Part shown: piece by piece, positions 7,348-16,144 of the stretch
Layout: each line of letters opens with the position of its first letter
How positions within the stretch are numbered: the first letter of the stretch is position 1
Source: DATGMS01 sp040905145
GTDB taxonomy: Bacteria > Bacteroidota > Bacteroidia > Cytophagales > Cyclobacteriaceae
DNA: 42,127 nt
Direction: 5' to 3'
Assembly: GCA_040905145.1 (NCBI GenBank)
Contig: JBBDSC010000089.1
Span: forward strand, 1-42,127
Translations under genes and position numbers: made by a program
The notes under the pieces: model-generated
Database searches by the model: none
What the model was told of the DNA's origin: nothing
Seen by the model: only the letters and a program-made list of their open reading frames with translations

Positions 7348-9778
7348 TTTTTAAAATGTCTATTTGAGTTTTAAGCTCCTTAATTGCGTTATCAAAATCA
7401 ACTGTTTTTTTATAAAGTTCAACATTATGCTTTTGGTTTAATTCATTCTGTTCGATTTTGCCTAATGTGTCGGTAATATACCATCCCGATGCAAAGCCAG
7501 CTCCGAAAACGCCGAATAAAGTAATCAAGGCTGTCCCCCAAGATTGTAAATAATCCCAGACTGATTCATTTAAGGCTTTGGTGATTGCGAACCAACTCAT
7601 TGTTATTCTAGCAGATCCTAAATCGTAAGCTGAATATCCGTATTTATCAGGTGCGCCATTATGAACCCTTGTTCTATTTAGACTTTTAAAATCATGATCT
7701 AATCGGAACCAAACTGATAGATGATTTTGCGACATTCTGTTACAGGTGTCTTGTCTTAATCTTATTAATGATAGATCATCCATAAAGCCAACAAACTCCC
7801 CATTATTGTAACCATACGGCACAGCTAAAGATTTGTGCCTTTTGTCTCCACTAGCAAAACCACTGATAAAAAGTTTACCTCTTTCGTCGACTGTTACATT
7901 CCTATAGCTATTATATCTCGGTTGCCTTACACTAATACCATCTCGAGGAATGGACGGTAATGCATCTCTTATGCTTTTTCTATTTATAGATAAGTTTATT
8001 TTGCTTTTTCCCAGAAATAAATCTAAAATACTTGTCTTAATTTCAGAAAGTCCAAGTTGCCAGTTTAAATTCAAATCAACCTTTTTCAGCGCAGTCAAAT
8101 CCAGTAAAGCCACTTCATTTTTCCGTTGGGGATCCGGATGATATTTCCATATCGTAAAAGCCAAAGGCCACTTTCCATCCAGCTTGAAAAACTCATTGCT
8201 GGTTACTATAAATCCCGCTTCATAAGCAAAATGCTGATCCCATCTTTCACGGAAAGAAACATAGGAAGGACGGGGTATAAGCCAGGAGGTAGGCGTGAAA
8301 ATTAATACCAAAGCGGATTGATCGGAATCTTTCTCATATTGAGCTTCAGACATAATCAGGATTTGACCCAAAAATGCCAGGTATCTTTCCTTTCCCGCAT
8401 CTTTACCCGTCAATTCTATGATAGAAGAATGAATCTTATACTCGGCATCTTTGGCTTTCCTGTTTTCAGATTTTTCATCCGTGTTTTTGTAGGGAGGGTT
8501 CAACAGAAAAGCCAGAGGCCGATCCAGGGACAGTTGTTTTAACTTTAATTCTTTTTCCAACCTTTCTAAATATTCCTGACCTGAAATGTCCAGGAAGTTC
8601 AATCCCTTATTGTCAGAGGTCTTGGGAATAATCGTAAATCCTGTATCCATATGGTAGGGATCAATCTTCATCCGCTTTTCGATGGTGCGAAGCAGATCAG
8701 GCTGCAGTTCAGAAACGATTTTATGTTTTAGGCTCCCCCTCCAGCTTGTCACCAGGTTACCCGATCCCCCGGCGGGATCAAACACAATATAATCATTGCT
8801 AAGGTCGGTCTGAAAATGATTGGCCACAAACCACATAGCGAATTTGCCGAGGTTCCTATCTGTAAAGAAGATCCCATGTTGTTTCGCATATTCAGGATCT
8901 AATACAGCGAGAACTTCATCAAACCGGGAAAAATAATAATCTGCGGTAAGTCCGGACCCTTCGTTTGTAAACACGTAGTGGTTTTCAATAAAGATCTTGA
9001 ATGGTTTACGGTATTTTTTTTGGACCAAGACGGGATCACTCATTTTATGGCCCCTAAAGCCGATAATTCTTACCTCATCCGAATAATCGTTCTCAGCTAC
9101 TGTGGCTGTGACGTCCCAAAAGTTCACAATGGTATAAAAGGCATGAACAGCCTCTATAGGATGGTCAAAAAATACCTTCATCAATTCGATGGATTGGATG
9201 AAGTTGTGTGTATTTACCTGAATTCTGCTTGAATCCAGATTTTTGAGAATTTTTAGAATCTCAAAAGTTTCTGTGATCAAATTCTTTGCCCCACCAAAAA
9301 TATCACCTTCCAATGATTTGGGATCGAGCCAATAAATTGCAGCGTCTTTGATCAGACTGGAATTTATTCTTTGAGTTTTTCGGGCATTTTCTTTCCCCAT
9401 TTGATTGGGAGAAACGTTGGCATTTGCGGTATTAATAAGTACGGTGGCAAATTCAGGGATTTTATTGGTTTTCCAAATCCCTACAAATCCTTTAGCAATC
9501 ACCATGACAGTGTTGTAAGCAAGACCAAATCGCTTTTGGTAATGAAATGCCTAATAAAACCCCGTTAACCAATCAGAAAAGCCGGATTTACATTCAACCA
9601 ATAATTGTCCTTCGATGTAAATATCAGCCCCTTTTGCGGCTGATTCTGCTTTGAAATTCTCCTTAAAGAGTTTTCTAAACAGTGGAAATAAAAGTTGACG
9701 TTTGGAATCCTCGTTTAGATCACTTTTCAGGTATTTCTTTAGCTCTTCTAATTCAAGCCCCAAAGTTTGAGCTGCCAC
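7322..9778 (-). pseudogene. N6-adenine DNA methyltransferase/nuclease (R-M), amber-interrupted, C-terminus replaced
   Basis: One continuous frame of 818 codons runs from ATG 9778 to 7322, broken only by a TAG at codon 76 (9551-9553). The reading GFY-stop-AFHYQKRFGL suggests CAG was changed to TAG. Before the stop are D52 and E62-C-K64 (DIYIEGQLLVECK), a PD-(D/E)XK-like nuclease signature. After it come SAM motif I (DPAGGSGN, D334) and the N6-adenine motif NPPY at 427-430. The last 79 residues, from about 740, instead hold a transmembrane helix and a heptad coiled coil, unlike the target-recognition end I expect for this family. A distal product could restart at ATG 9505. As it stands the enzyme is probably inactive. 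Confidence 0.8.
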
Positions 9779-9903
9779 GTATAATTATTTTTGTTTTCGA
9801 AACCCTAAGATATGCAGTTTTAACAGATTGAGAAGAAATAAGTTGATAAACTCTAATGTTTCTTTGGTATATCTACAAATCCAATAACCCCCTTCATTTA
9901 AAT

Positions 9904-9978
9904 GCGGGACTAGCCTTTTTTACCCCGCTATTCGGAATTTGCAATTCCGAATCTAGATATAGGGGATTTGTAATCCCC
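9904..9978. repeat. Cluster of three REP-like palindromes
   Basis: Three inverted repeats lie in a row: GCGGG/CCCGC arms at about 9904-9928, a perfect 10-bp stem at 9930-9952 (ATTCGGAATT, TGC loop, AATTCCGAAT), and a 7-bp stem at 9962-9978 (GGGGATT, TGT loop, AATCCCC). They separate the broken R-M gene from the IS630 remnant. The rest of 9779-10019 holds no gene. Their likeness to the 3035 palindrome suggests a dispersed family, perhaps REP/BIME units mobilised by a transposase elsewhere in the genome (inference). Confidence 0.6.
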
Positions 9979-10019
9979 AAAACCGTAAACCTAAACTTCC
10001 AGGTCATTTTATCGCCCAA

Positions 10020-10514
10020 CTAGTATGAAGATTTATTAAAAAACGAACTATTTGGGCTGTAGGTCCATTTAAAAGGCTTGGCCCTGGTTTCGTTATAAGT
10101 TTTGACATACTCCAACAGCTGGTCGATGAGCTGTTGCTTTGAATGCCAAACCCCACCCTTAAGCACGTCTTTGCTAAGGATGTTAAACCAGATTTCTATT
10201 TGGTTCAGCCAGGAAGAATAGGTGGGCGTAAAGTGCATTGTCATCCGTTTTTTAGATGACACCCATTCTTTTACTTTATGGTGCTTATGTACATTCAGGT
10301 TGTCCGCAATGATGTGGAGGTGCTTTTTAGGATATTTTCGGTATATTTTTTTGAGGAATTTTAGGAAGTTTTCGTGGTTGTTTTTATCAATTGTATCTGC
10401 TGTGACCTCACCCTGGTGCACCGCCAGTGCAGCAATCAGGGATACTGTTCCGTTCCGTTTGTAGGTGGCCGTGAGCCTTTTCGGGTTTCCGGCCCTTATG
10501 ATCCACCCGTGCAT
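10020..10514 (-). mobile_element. IS630-family transposase remnant (C-terminal DDE part)
   Basis: The 164-residue frame matches the C-terminal half of IS630-family DDE transposases. It contains YKRNGTVSLIAALAV, the second catalytic Asp in HIIADNLNVHKHHKV, and the Glu in YSSWLNQIEIWF. The helix-turn-helix half and the first catalytic Asp are missing, and a TAA lies directly before the ATG. The upstream 160 bp show no frame of the missing part. No terminal inverted repeats were found on either side. The element is a dead fragment within a run of damaged genes. Confidence 0.8.
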
Positions 10515-10673
10515 TTATTTTCTCGGAAAGGCATTTTAACTCCAGGATGGTGGATTTTATCGGTCTGAAAGGGATATGTTATAATTTTCTTTACTTTTTT
10601 TCTTCGGTTATAGTAATTAAATTTTGAAATAGATTAAATTTAATACATTGTTCCACCGTTAAATTTCATCGAT

Positions 10674-11330
10674 ATGAGTAGATTGTTTTCCTCTGAATCG
10701 AAATTTTTGGAACGCGCCCGGACTGCATTGGCCAATGCGGAATCCCATGCCGAAATCAGAGCTTTGTTGGCTGATTATGGAATGGATGAAAACCAACTCC
10801 TGGAAGGATGAAGCCTCTATCACCAGGCCTTGAACATGAAGGACCGTCATGCACAGGAAGGCATAGAATCCCGCCTTTTCTCGGCCGCCTACCGGGACAC
10901 CTTCGAAAAAATACAGGCGGTTTTTAAAAGACACCGCGACCTGGTCCGGATCTTTTTCAAAAGGCAACCGGATGTCCAGCTCAGACTGGGTCTGACCACC
11001 ACATTTCCCCTCCAGTACAACGAGTTTCTTGACCAATCCAGGCGGTTTTACCAAAGCATCCAAAACAACCCGGACCTGCAGGAAAAATTAAACCCGCTCA
11101 AAATCACGCCGGAAGCAGTGGCGGATTGCCTCTCGAAACAACAGGAGCTACCCACTGCACGGGCCAGCTTCAGTAAGGAATCAGGGGAATGGCAGGAGGC
11201 CACCCAACACAAAAACAGGGCCCTGATGGAGCTGAAAGAATGGATGGACGACTTTGATACCATCACCAAAGTCGCCCTGTACGACCAGCCGCAGCTCCTG
11301 GAGGTGTTGGGGATATTCGTCAGAAGTTAA
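10674..11330 (+). pseudogene. Unknown helical protein with in-frame opal stop
   Basis: From ATG 10674 a frame of 218 codons runs to 11330, interrupted only by TGA at codon 46 (10809-10811). The text across the stop reads DENQLLEG-stop-SLYHQALNMK and joins smoothly, so a single nonsense change (for example CGA or AGA to TGA) is likely. I do not recognise the family. The protein is all-helical, charged and rich in Gln, Arg and Glu, with no signal or membrane segment; it may form a helical bundle. Without readthrough, the main product would start near 10830. It has slightly higher GC than its neighbours. Confidence 0.6.
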
Positions 11331-11435
11331 GGGACAAAGAAGGCTTGGATCATTTTATAGTGAGGTCCGGGATTTTTGTTGCCTATTTATCCCGTTTGAA
11401 ATAAAAAACAAATTTGGATGTTGTACCTTTAGAAT

Positions 11436-11876
11436 ATGGACAAAGAGGATATCAGGTGGATGCAGCGGCTTTCCAATTTTAACAGGGCACTCTCCCAACT
11501 TGAGTTGGCTGTTCAGTTGGCCAGGGAAAGAGCCTTATCCGATTTGGAAAGACAGGGGCTTATTCAGGCATTTGAATTTACACATGAATTGGCTTGGAAT
11601 GTGATGAAAGACTACTTTTTTTACCAAGGCCAGGATCAAATTACCGGGTCCAGAGATGCTATCAGAGCTGCTTTCAATACCGGCCTTATTGACGATGGGA
11701 AAGTTTGGATGAACACGGTCAAAAGCAGAAATAAAACTTCTCACACTTACAATGAAGAAACCGCCAATGAAATTTCCTCTGAGATTATCCATTCTTACCT
11801 CCAACTATTCAAGAAGTTCCAGGCAAAAATGGAAAGTCTTAGGTCTGGGGAATCAGGTAGTTTGTTTAATGAATAA
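11436..11876 (+). CDS. HEPN-family toxin (HI0074-like, nucleotidyltransferase substrate-binding)
   Basis: The 146-residue helical protein carries MQRLSNFNRALSQLELAVQLA near its start and the HEPN RNase motif R98-N-K-T-S-H103 in the RNxxxH form. It belongs to the HI0074/KNTase-C group that pairs with a minimal nucleotidyltransferase encoded just downstream (11-bp gap). In such type VII toxin-antitoxin pairs the HEPN protein is an RNase toxin, and the MNT partner neutralises it by adding nucleotides near the active site (family knowledge). A TACCTTTA element at 11424-11431, close to the Bacteroidota -7 consensus, lies 4 bp before the ATG, so the transcript may be nearly leaderless. The gene appears intact. 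Confidence 0.85.
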   Translation: MDKEDIRWMQRLSNFNRALSQLELAVQLARERALSDLERQGLIQAFEFTHELAWNVMKDYFFYQGQDQITGSRDAIRAAFNTGLIDDGKVWMNTVKSRNKTSHTYNEETANEISSEIIHSYLQLFKKFQAKMESLRSGESGSLFNE

Positions 11877-11887
11877 CCCATTTAAAA

Positions 11888-12205
11888 ATGAAGTTTGGAC
11901 TCCCTGAAGATACAATTGATTCCATTACCAGTTGTCTGGCCAAAAACCAAAATATTGAAAAGGCCATCATCTATGGCTCCAGGGCCAAGGGGAATTACCG
12001 GAAAGGTTCTGATATAGATTTGGTATTAAAAGGGGGAAATTTAAACATTAATGATGTATTGAAATTGGAGGATGATCTGGATGAGCTGCTCCTGCCCTAC
12101 TTATTCGACATTTCTATTCTACATCAAATTAAGAATCAGGATTTATTGGAACATATAAATCGGATAGGTAAGGTTTTTTATAAATCAACTATACAAACAG
12201 AATAA
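11888..12205 (+). CDS. MNT-family minimal nucleotidyltransferase (antitoxin)
   Basis: This 105-residue protein has the nucleotidyltransferase signature GSRAKGNYRKGSDIDLV, with G30-S31 and the metal-binding pair D42 and D44. That is the length and layout of MntA-like enzymes, which modify HEPN toxins. It is encoded 11 bp after the HEPN gene, so the two form a classic pair. The gene looks complete. Degraded pieces of a related MNT gene occur at 20017 and 23641 in this window, so this family has been present more than once. Confidence 0.87.
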   Translation: MKFGLPEDTIDSITSCLAKNQNIEKAIIYGSRAKGNYRKGSDIDLVLKGGNLNINDVLKLEDDLDELLLPYLFDISILHQIKNQDLLEHINRIGKVFYKSTIQTE

Positions 12206-12230
12206 AATAAGGATATAAAGATGGAAAAAA

Positions 12231-12800
12231 TTGATCAGGAACAACATTGAAAAAACCTTGAAGGAAAAAATCCCGGATGAAATGTTTACGCAGTTCAGGG
12301 AATTGGCCTTTGAAAAATCATTCGACAAAAAACAGTTCTTGGCTGAAGCAGGAAAATCCTGTAAATATCAATATTTCATTGAACAAGGTTCCTGCTATTC
12401 TTACTATGTGAATGAAAAGGGGGATAAAAATGCGGTTCAGTTTGCTGTAGAAAATTACTGGATCACTGATGCCTCCAGTTATTTTTCCGATAAACCTGCC
12501 GTTTTCAATATAGAAACACTGGAGCCGACCAAAGCACTGCTTCTAAACAAACAAAACCTTAATTTGCTCTGCAATACCCACCCCTTGTTTGACAGGTTCT
12601 TTCGCCTTTTACTCCAGAACACCCTGGCCACGCTGCATTACCGCATTGCAAAAACAAACAGTGAGGATGCTGATCACCGCTACCGGGAATTTTCAACCTT
12701 GTACCCCCACTTCCTACAGCGAATTCCACAGTACCTCATCGCCTCCTACCTGGGCATCAAACCGCAGTCGTTAAGCCGGATAAGAAAGAAGCTCCAATAG
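12231..12800 (+). CDS. Crp/Fnr-family transcriptional regulator
   Basis: The protein of about 190 residues has a cyclic-nucleotide-binding-like beta-barrel (residues about 25-110: FIEQGSCYSYYVNEKGDK) and a C-terminal helix-turn-helix (IPQYLIASYLGIKPQSLSRIRKKL). It lacks Fnr-type N-terminal cysteines. The start is uncertain. The ATG at 12221 is followed by six A and enters a wrong frame that stops after nine codons; with one A fewer it would read MEKLIRNNIEKTL in frame. As given, translation would need the TTG at 12231. It lies just upstream of yceI and of two promoters that share a Crp-like dyad, so it is the obvious candidate activator. Confidence 0.82.
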   Translation: MIRNNIEKTLKEKIPDEMFTQFRELAFEKSFDKKQFLAEAGKSCKYQYFIEQGSCYSYYVNEKGDKNAVQFAVENYWITDASSYFSDKPAVFNIETLEPTKALLLNKQNLNLLCNTHPLFDRFFRLLLQNTLATLHYRIAKTNSEDADHRYREFSTLYPHFLQRIPQYLIASYLGIKPQSLSRIRKKLQ

Positions 12801-12833
12801 TTTTTTACTGCGGATTTATCTTTTTTTCCTTTA

Positions 12834-12877
12834 TTAACATAGGTGAACGGAATTCATTTTTCGCTGTCCGATCTTTG
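12834..12877 (+). promoter_or_regulatory. Promoter with Crp/Fnr-like operator upstream of yceI
   Basis: Positions 12834-12850 read TTAACATAGGTGAACGG, containing the dyad TTAACNTAGGTGAA. A Bacteroidota-like -7 element GATCTTTG lies at 12870-12877. The dyad centre would be near -42 relative to a start about 7 bp after the -7 box, the position of a class II activator site. A block of about 60 bp here is almost repeated before the VOC gene at 16541. Confidence 0.6.
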
Positions 12878-12910
12878 TAATGTAAAATTTAACAATTAAA
12901 ACTTAATACA

Positions 12911-13453
12911 ATGATCACAACAGTAGAAAAAACAAAATGGGTTATAGACGCTGCACACAGCGAATTAACCTTTAAAGTTAAGCACCTGATGATTACCAAT
13001 GTAAAAGGTGAATTCCAAAATTTCAAGACATCCATTGAAAGTGCCGGAACAGATTTCAAGCATGCAAAAGCTTCCGCTATCATAGATGCCGGTTCAATCT
13101 ACACGAACAACAAAGATAGGGACGCACACCTGAAAAGTGCTGATTTTTTTGATGTGGAAAACCACAAGGAAATCACTTTTGAAGGAACTGCGTTTAATAA
13201 GCTTGACGAAGAGAATTATCAACTCAAGGGGCTGCTCACCATGAAAGGGGTAACCAAGGAGATTGGCCTGGATGTTGAATTCGGTGGAGTTGTAAAAGAC
13301 CCTTATGGAAATGAAAAAGCAGGTTTTTCAATTAGCGGAAAAATCAACCGCAAGGAATGGGGATTAAACTGGAATGCGGCTTTGGAAGCAGGTGGCGTAA
13401 TGGTAAGTGATGAAGTGAGGATAAATGCCGAAGTACAATTTGTAAAGCAATAA
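12911..13453 (+). CDS. YceI-family protein
   Basis: The 180-residue protein opens with TKWVIDAAHSELTFKVKHLMI, the characteristic beginning of YceI lipocalin-like proteins, and continues with the conserved core SADFFDVENHKEITFEG and a C-terminal NRKEWGLNWN. YceI proteins bind isoprenoid or amphiphilic molecules. This one lacks a signal peptide, so it should be cytoplasmic. It is the first gene after the putative Crp/Fnr-controlled promoter and leads into the dioxygenase-esterase pair. Confidence 0.92.
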   Translation: MITTVEKTKWVIDAAHSELTFKVKHLMITNVKGEFQNFKTSIESAGTDFKHAKASAIIDAGSIYTNNKDRDAHLKSADFFDVENHKEITFEGTAFNKLDEENYQLKGLLTMKGVTKEIGLDVEFGGVVKDPYGNEKAGFSISGKINRKEWGLNWNAALEAGGVMVSDEVRINAEVQFVKQ

Positions 13454-13467
13454 TTATAGATTAAAAT

Positions 13468-13556
13468 AATGCCGTTTGGTTAAGGTACTCTGAGGGCCGG
13501 TGGGGACGGGGCAACGCCGCTGTCGGTTTCCACCGACAGCTTAACTAAACGGCATT
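13468..13556. repeat. MITE-like element with terminal inverted repeats
   Basis: An 89-bp unit is bounded by inverted repeats AATGCCGTTTGGTTAAG (13468-13484) and CTTAACTAAACGGCATT (13540-13556), matching at 16 of 17 positions. Inside, 13519-13540 form a 9-bp hairpin (GCTGTCGGT, TTCC, ACCGACAGC). It encodes nothing. The ends resemble IS4-type termini I associate with Bacteroidota (memory, not checked). It sits between yceI and the dioxygenase and could act as a terminator or attenuator there. Confidence 0.6.
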
Positions 13557-13577
13557 GAATTATAAAATAAAATTAGT

Positions 13578-14525
13578 ATGAAAAGATTGGAAAATAAAAT
13601 TTTAGGTCTGCACCACATCACGGCCATTGCAGGGGATGCACAGGGGAACTATGATTTCTACACCAATTCCCTGGGGTTGCGCATGGTCAAGAAAACAGTG
13701 AATTTTGACGATTCTCATACCTACCATTTCTACTTTGGCGACGAGGTGGGCAGTCCGGGGAGCATCCTCACGTTTTTTCCTTGGCCAAGGGTAAAACAGG
13801 GGAAAAACGGTGCAGGTATGGCCACCGAAATCGGTTATTCCGTACCTGAAGGAAGTTTGGAATTCTGGAAAAACCGTTTTGAAAAACTAGGGGTTACTCA
13901 TTACCAGATCGCTGAAAAATTTGGAGAGAAAAAACTTCCATTTCAAGATCCTGACGGATTAAATCTCAGCTTAATTGAAACAAAACATACAGATAACAGA
14001 AGGGGCTGGGAAACCCCGGAAATAAAGGCTGATACGGCTCTTAAAGGCTTTCATACAGTTACCCTTACCCTGAATAACATCAAAGCCACAGCTAAAATTT
14101 TAACCGAGGTTTTTGGCTACAAACCGGTGAAAGCGGAAGGTAATTTGCACAGATATCAAACCGATGCTGTTGAAAATGCTGCAATAGTCGATTTATTGGA
14201 ATTATCGAACGCCCCTAGTGGGATCAACGCCGGGGGAACGAACCACCACGTGGCCTTCAGGGTGAAAGACGAAGAGACGCTTATGGGCTTCAGGGAAAAA
14301 GTATTGCAAAAAGGACTGCAGATCACTGAGAAAATAAACCGGGATTACTTCTTTTCGCTCTACTTCCGGGAGCCGGGAGGGGTCCTTTTTGAGATCGCTA
14401 CAGATAATCCGGGGTTTGCCACAGATGAAACTGTCGAAGAGCTTGGAACAAGCCTGCAGCTGCCTGATCGGTATGAAGGCGCAAGGGCTCAGATAGAGAA
14501 GGCACTGCCACAATTGAAGCAATAA
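13578..14525 (+). CDS. Ring-cleaving dioxygenase, VOC superfamily (MhqO/MhqA type)
   Basis: The 315-residue protein consists of two tandem VOC (glyoxalase/extradiol dioxygenase) modules. Likely metal ligands are a His in LGLHHITAI (His12/13), a His in GTNHHVAF and a Glu in GVLFEIATD, the 2-His-1-carboxylate arrangement of extradiol dioxygenases. Close relatives in Firmicutes (MhqA, MhqO) are hydroquinone-cleaving dioxygenases induced by quinone stress, beside the esterase MhqD. Here a MhqD-like gene follows after 68 bp, which supports that role. It is cytoplasmic. The exact substrate is not readable from sequence. Confidence 0.88.
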   Translation: MKRLENKILGLHHITAIAGDAQGNYDFYTNSLGLRMVKKTVNFDDSHTYHFYFGDEVGSPGSILTFFPWPRVKQGKNGAGMATEIGYSVPEGSLEFWKNRFEKLGVTHYQIAEKFGEKKLPFQDPDGLNLSLIETKHTDNRRGWETPEIKADTALKGFHTVTLTLNNIKATAKILTEVFGYKPVKAEGNLHRYQTDAVENAAIVDLLELSNAPSGINAGGTNHHVAFRVKDEETLMGFREKVLQKGLQITEKINRDYFFSLYFREPGGVLFEIATDNPGFATDETVEELGTSLQLPDRYEGARAQIEKALPQLKQ

Positions 14526-14593
14526 GAAGTTGAGAGTGTGGGAAATAAAAATTTCCTGAACTCTTTTTTCTGATAATTAAAAATAGAAGATAA

Positions 14594-15214
14594 ATGCATA
14601 CTCGAAATATAATAACGTCAGGAAAAGACATATCAGAAGCAAAAAAACTACTGATCATGCTGCATGGCCGTGGCGGAAATGCCCGGGACATACTTTCCCT
14701 GGCAAATCATCTTCACGTAGATGATTTTGCGCTCTTTGCACCACAAGCCACTAACAACACCTGGTATCCACATTCATTCTTGGCTAAACCTGCCCAAAAT
14801 GAACCCTGGCTTTCCTCTGCCCTGGAGATCTTAGGTGATTTACTGGAAGAGATAAAAAGCAAAGGCATCGCTTTAGAAAATACTTATTTCGGCGGATTTT
14901 CTCAGGGAGCCTGCCTCGCTGCAGAGTTTGTCACCCGGAACGCAGCCGGGTTTGGCGGGATAGTTCTCTTTACCGGCGGACTTATTGGCGATAAAGTATC
15001 TGCTGAAAATTATCAGGGAGATTTTGCGGGTACACCTGTTTTTATTGGTACAGGTAATCCCGATGCCCACGTACCGGTAGAAAGGGTCAATGAGACCTCG
15101 AAATTGATGGAAAAGATGAATGCCACAGTCACCGTAAAGGTTTATGACAACAGGCCACACAGCATTTCACCGGGGGAAATCCAGATGGCCAACCGACTGG
15201 TGTTCAACCATTAA
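14594..15214 (+). CDS. Phospholipase/carboxylesterase family hydrolase (MhqD-like)
   Basis: This 206-residue alpha/beta hydrolase has the oxyanion segment MLHGRGGNA, the nucleophile elbow GFSQG with Ser103, an Asp in TGNPDAHVPVERV and a His in RPHSISPGE. The length is typical of carboxylesterase YpfH/MhqD relatives. MhqD in Bacillus is co-induced with ring-cleaving dioxygenases by hydroquinones, and the present gene directly follows such a dioxygenase on the same strand. It has no signal peptide, so it is cytoplasmic. The start at ATG 14594 keeps the family-typical N-terminus. Confidence 0.88.
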   Translation: MHTRNIITSGKDISEAKKLLIMLHGRGGNARDILSLANHLHVDDFALFAPQATNNTWYPHSFLAKPAQNEPWLSSALEILGDLLEEIKSKGIALENTYFGGFSQGACLAAEFVTRNAAGFGGIVLFTGGLIGDKVSAENYQGDFAGTPVFIGTGNPDAHVPVERVNETSKLMEKMNATVTVKVYDNRPHSISPGEIQMANRLVFNH

Positions 15215-15272
15215 TTATAATTTTATCCGGGGAAAGATAAATTAGCTGCTCAGATTTAATTATCTTAAAAGG

Positions 15273-15329
15273 ATGAACCAGCAATACCCAACCTGGACAA
15301 GCCAGAAGAAAAAACAAATATCAAAAGGC
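15273..15329 (+). other. Start of an unidentified frame cut by the gap
   Basis: An ATG at 15273 opens 19 codons reading MNQQYPTWTSQKKKQISKG before the run of N. It does not look like the DUF5996 N-terminus expected upstream of the post-gap fragment, so the gap may hide the end of one gene and the start of another. I cannot identify it. Confidence 0.25.
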
Positions 15330-15429
15330 NNNNNNNNNNNNNNNNNNNNNNNNNNNNNNNNNNNNNNNNNNNNNNNNNNNNNNNNNNNNNNNNNNNNNNN
15401 NNNNNNNNNNNNNNNNNNNNNNNNNNNNN
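15330..15429. other. Assembly gap (100 N)
   Basis: Exactly 100 N, the usual placeholder for a gap of unknown size. Distances across it, and gene order between the esterase and DUF5996, are therefore not certain. Confidence 0.95.
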
Positions 15430-15430
15430 C

Positions 15431-16094
15431 CAGGGAGAACTTCGTACCTTTGACCTGCATGGAATTTCGGTTGCGGACTTTTACCGGAAGGTCTTTGAGG
15501 TTCTGAAAGACTTACAAATTTATGTAAAGATCAAGCCTGTTCCGGTAGAACTTGAAAATCCTATTCCCTTTGAGACAGAGAAGACACTTTACATGCAACT
15601 TATGATGAAGCTCATGTAAGAGCCTTTCATCAAGCTTTGCTTTATATGCAGGATATTTTTATACAGTTTCGATGTGGGTTTAAGGGAAAGTGTAGCCCTG
15701 TTCACTTTTTTTGGGGCAGTTTTGATTTGGCTGTCTCCCGTTTTCAGGTCGCAGGGCGCCCAAACATCCTGGCGGTATACCCAATTTGCCTGATTGGGTG
15801 GCCGAAGAGGCCTATTCCCATGAGGTGATCAGTTGCGGGTTTTGGCCCGGAAGTAAAGCATTGCCCGAACCCGCATTCTACTGTTATCTATACCCGGAGC
15901 CTGATGGATATAAAAACGCCAATGTGCAGCCAAAAGAAGCTTATTATCATGAGGCCTTAAGAGAATTTATCTTGCCCTATAGGATTGTACAACAAGCCGA
16001 AGATCCAGCTAAAACCTTGCGGGAATTCCTGGAGAGTACTTATGATACGGGAGTGGCTTTAGCCAATTGGGACAGAAAGGCTTTGGAAGAATAA
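15431..16094 (+). pseudogene. DUF5996 family protein, frameshifted, N-terminus in gap
   Basis: Three frames joined in order give the C-terminal two thirds of a DUF5996 protein: LRTFDLHGISVADFYRKVFE, then CGFKGKCSPVHFFWGSFDLA, then PDWVAEEAYSHEVISCGFWP up to the stop at 16094. One base is missing near 15575-15590 (GAGAAGACACTT) and one near 15745-15755, where CGTTTTCA should read CGTTTTTCA to give RFSGRRAP. The function of DUF5996 is unknown. The shifts may be real decay or errors in sequence next to an assembly gap. Confidence 0.75.
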
Positions 16095-16144
16095 CAAAAT
16101 TAACTTCTAAATCAATTTAAAGAATAAATTCCAATTAAAGAACA

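Noticed and set aside
10659..11063. Minus-strand frame opposite the unknown helical protein
   Set aside because: The plus-strand frame reads better across its whole length and continues beyond; the antisense frame has shadow composition.
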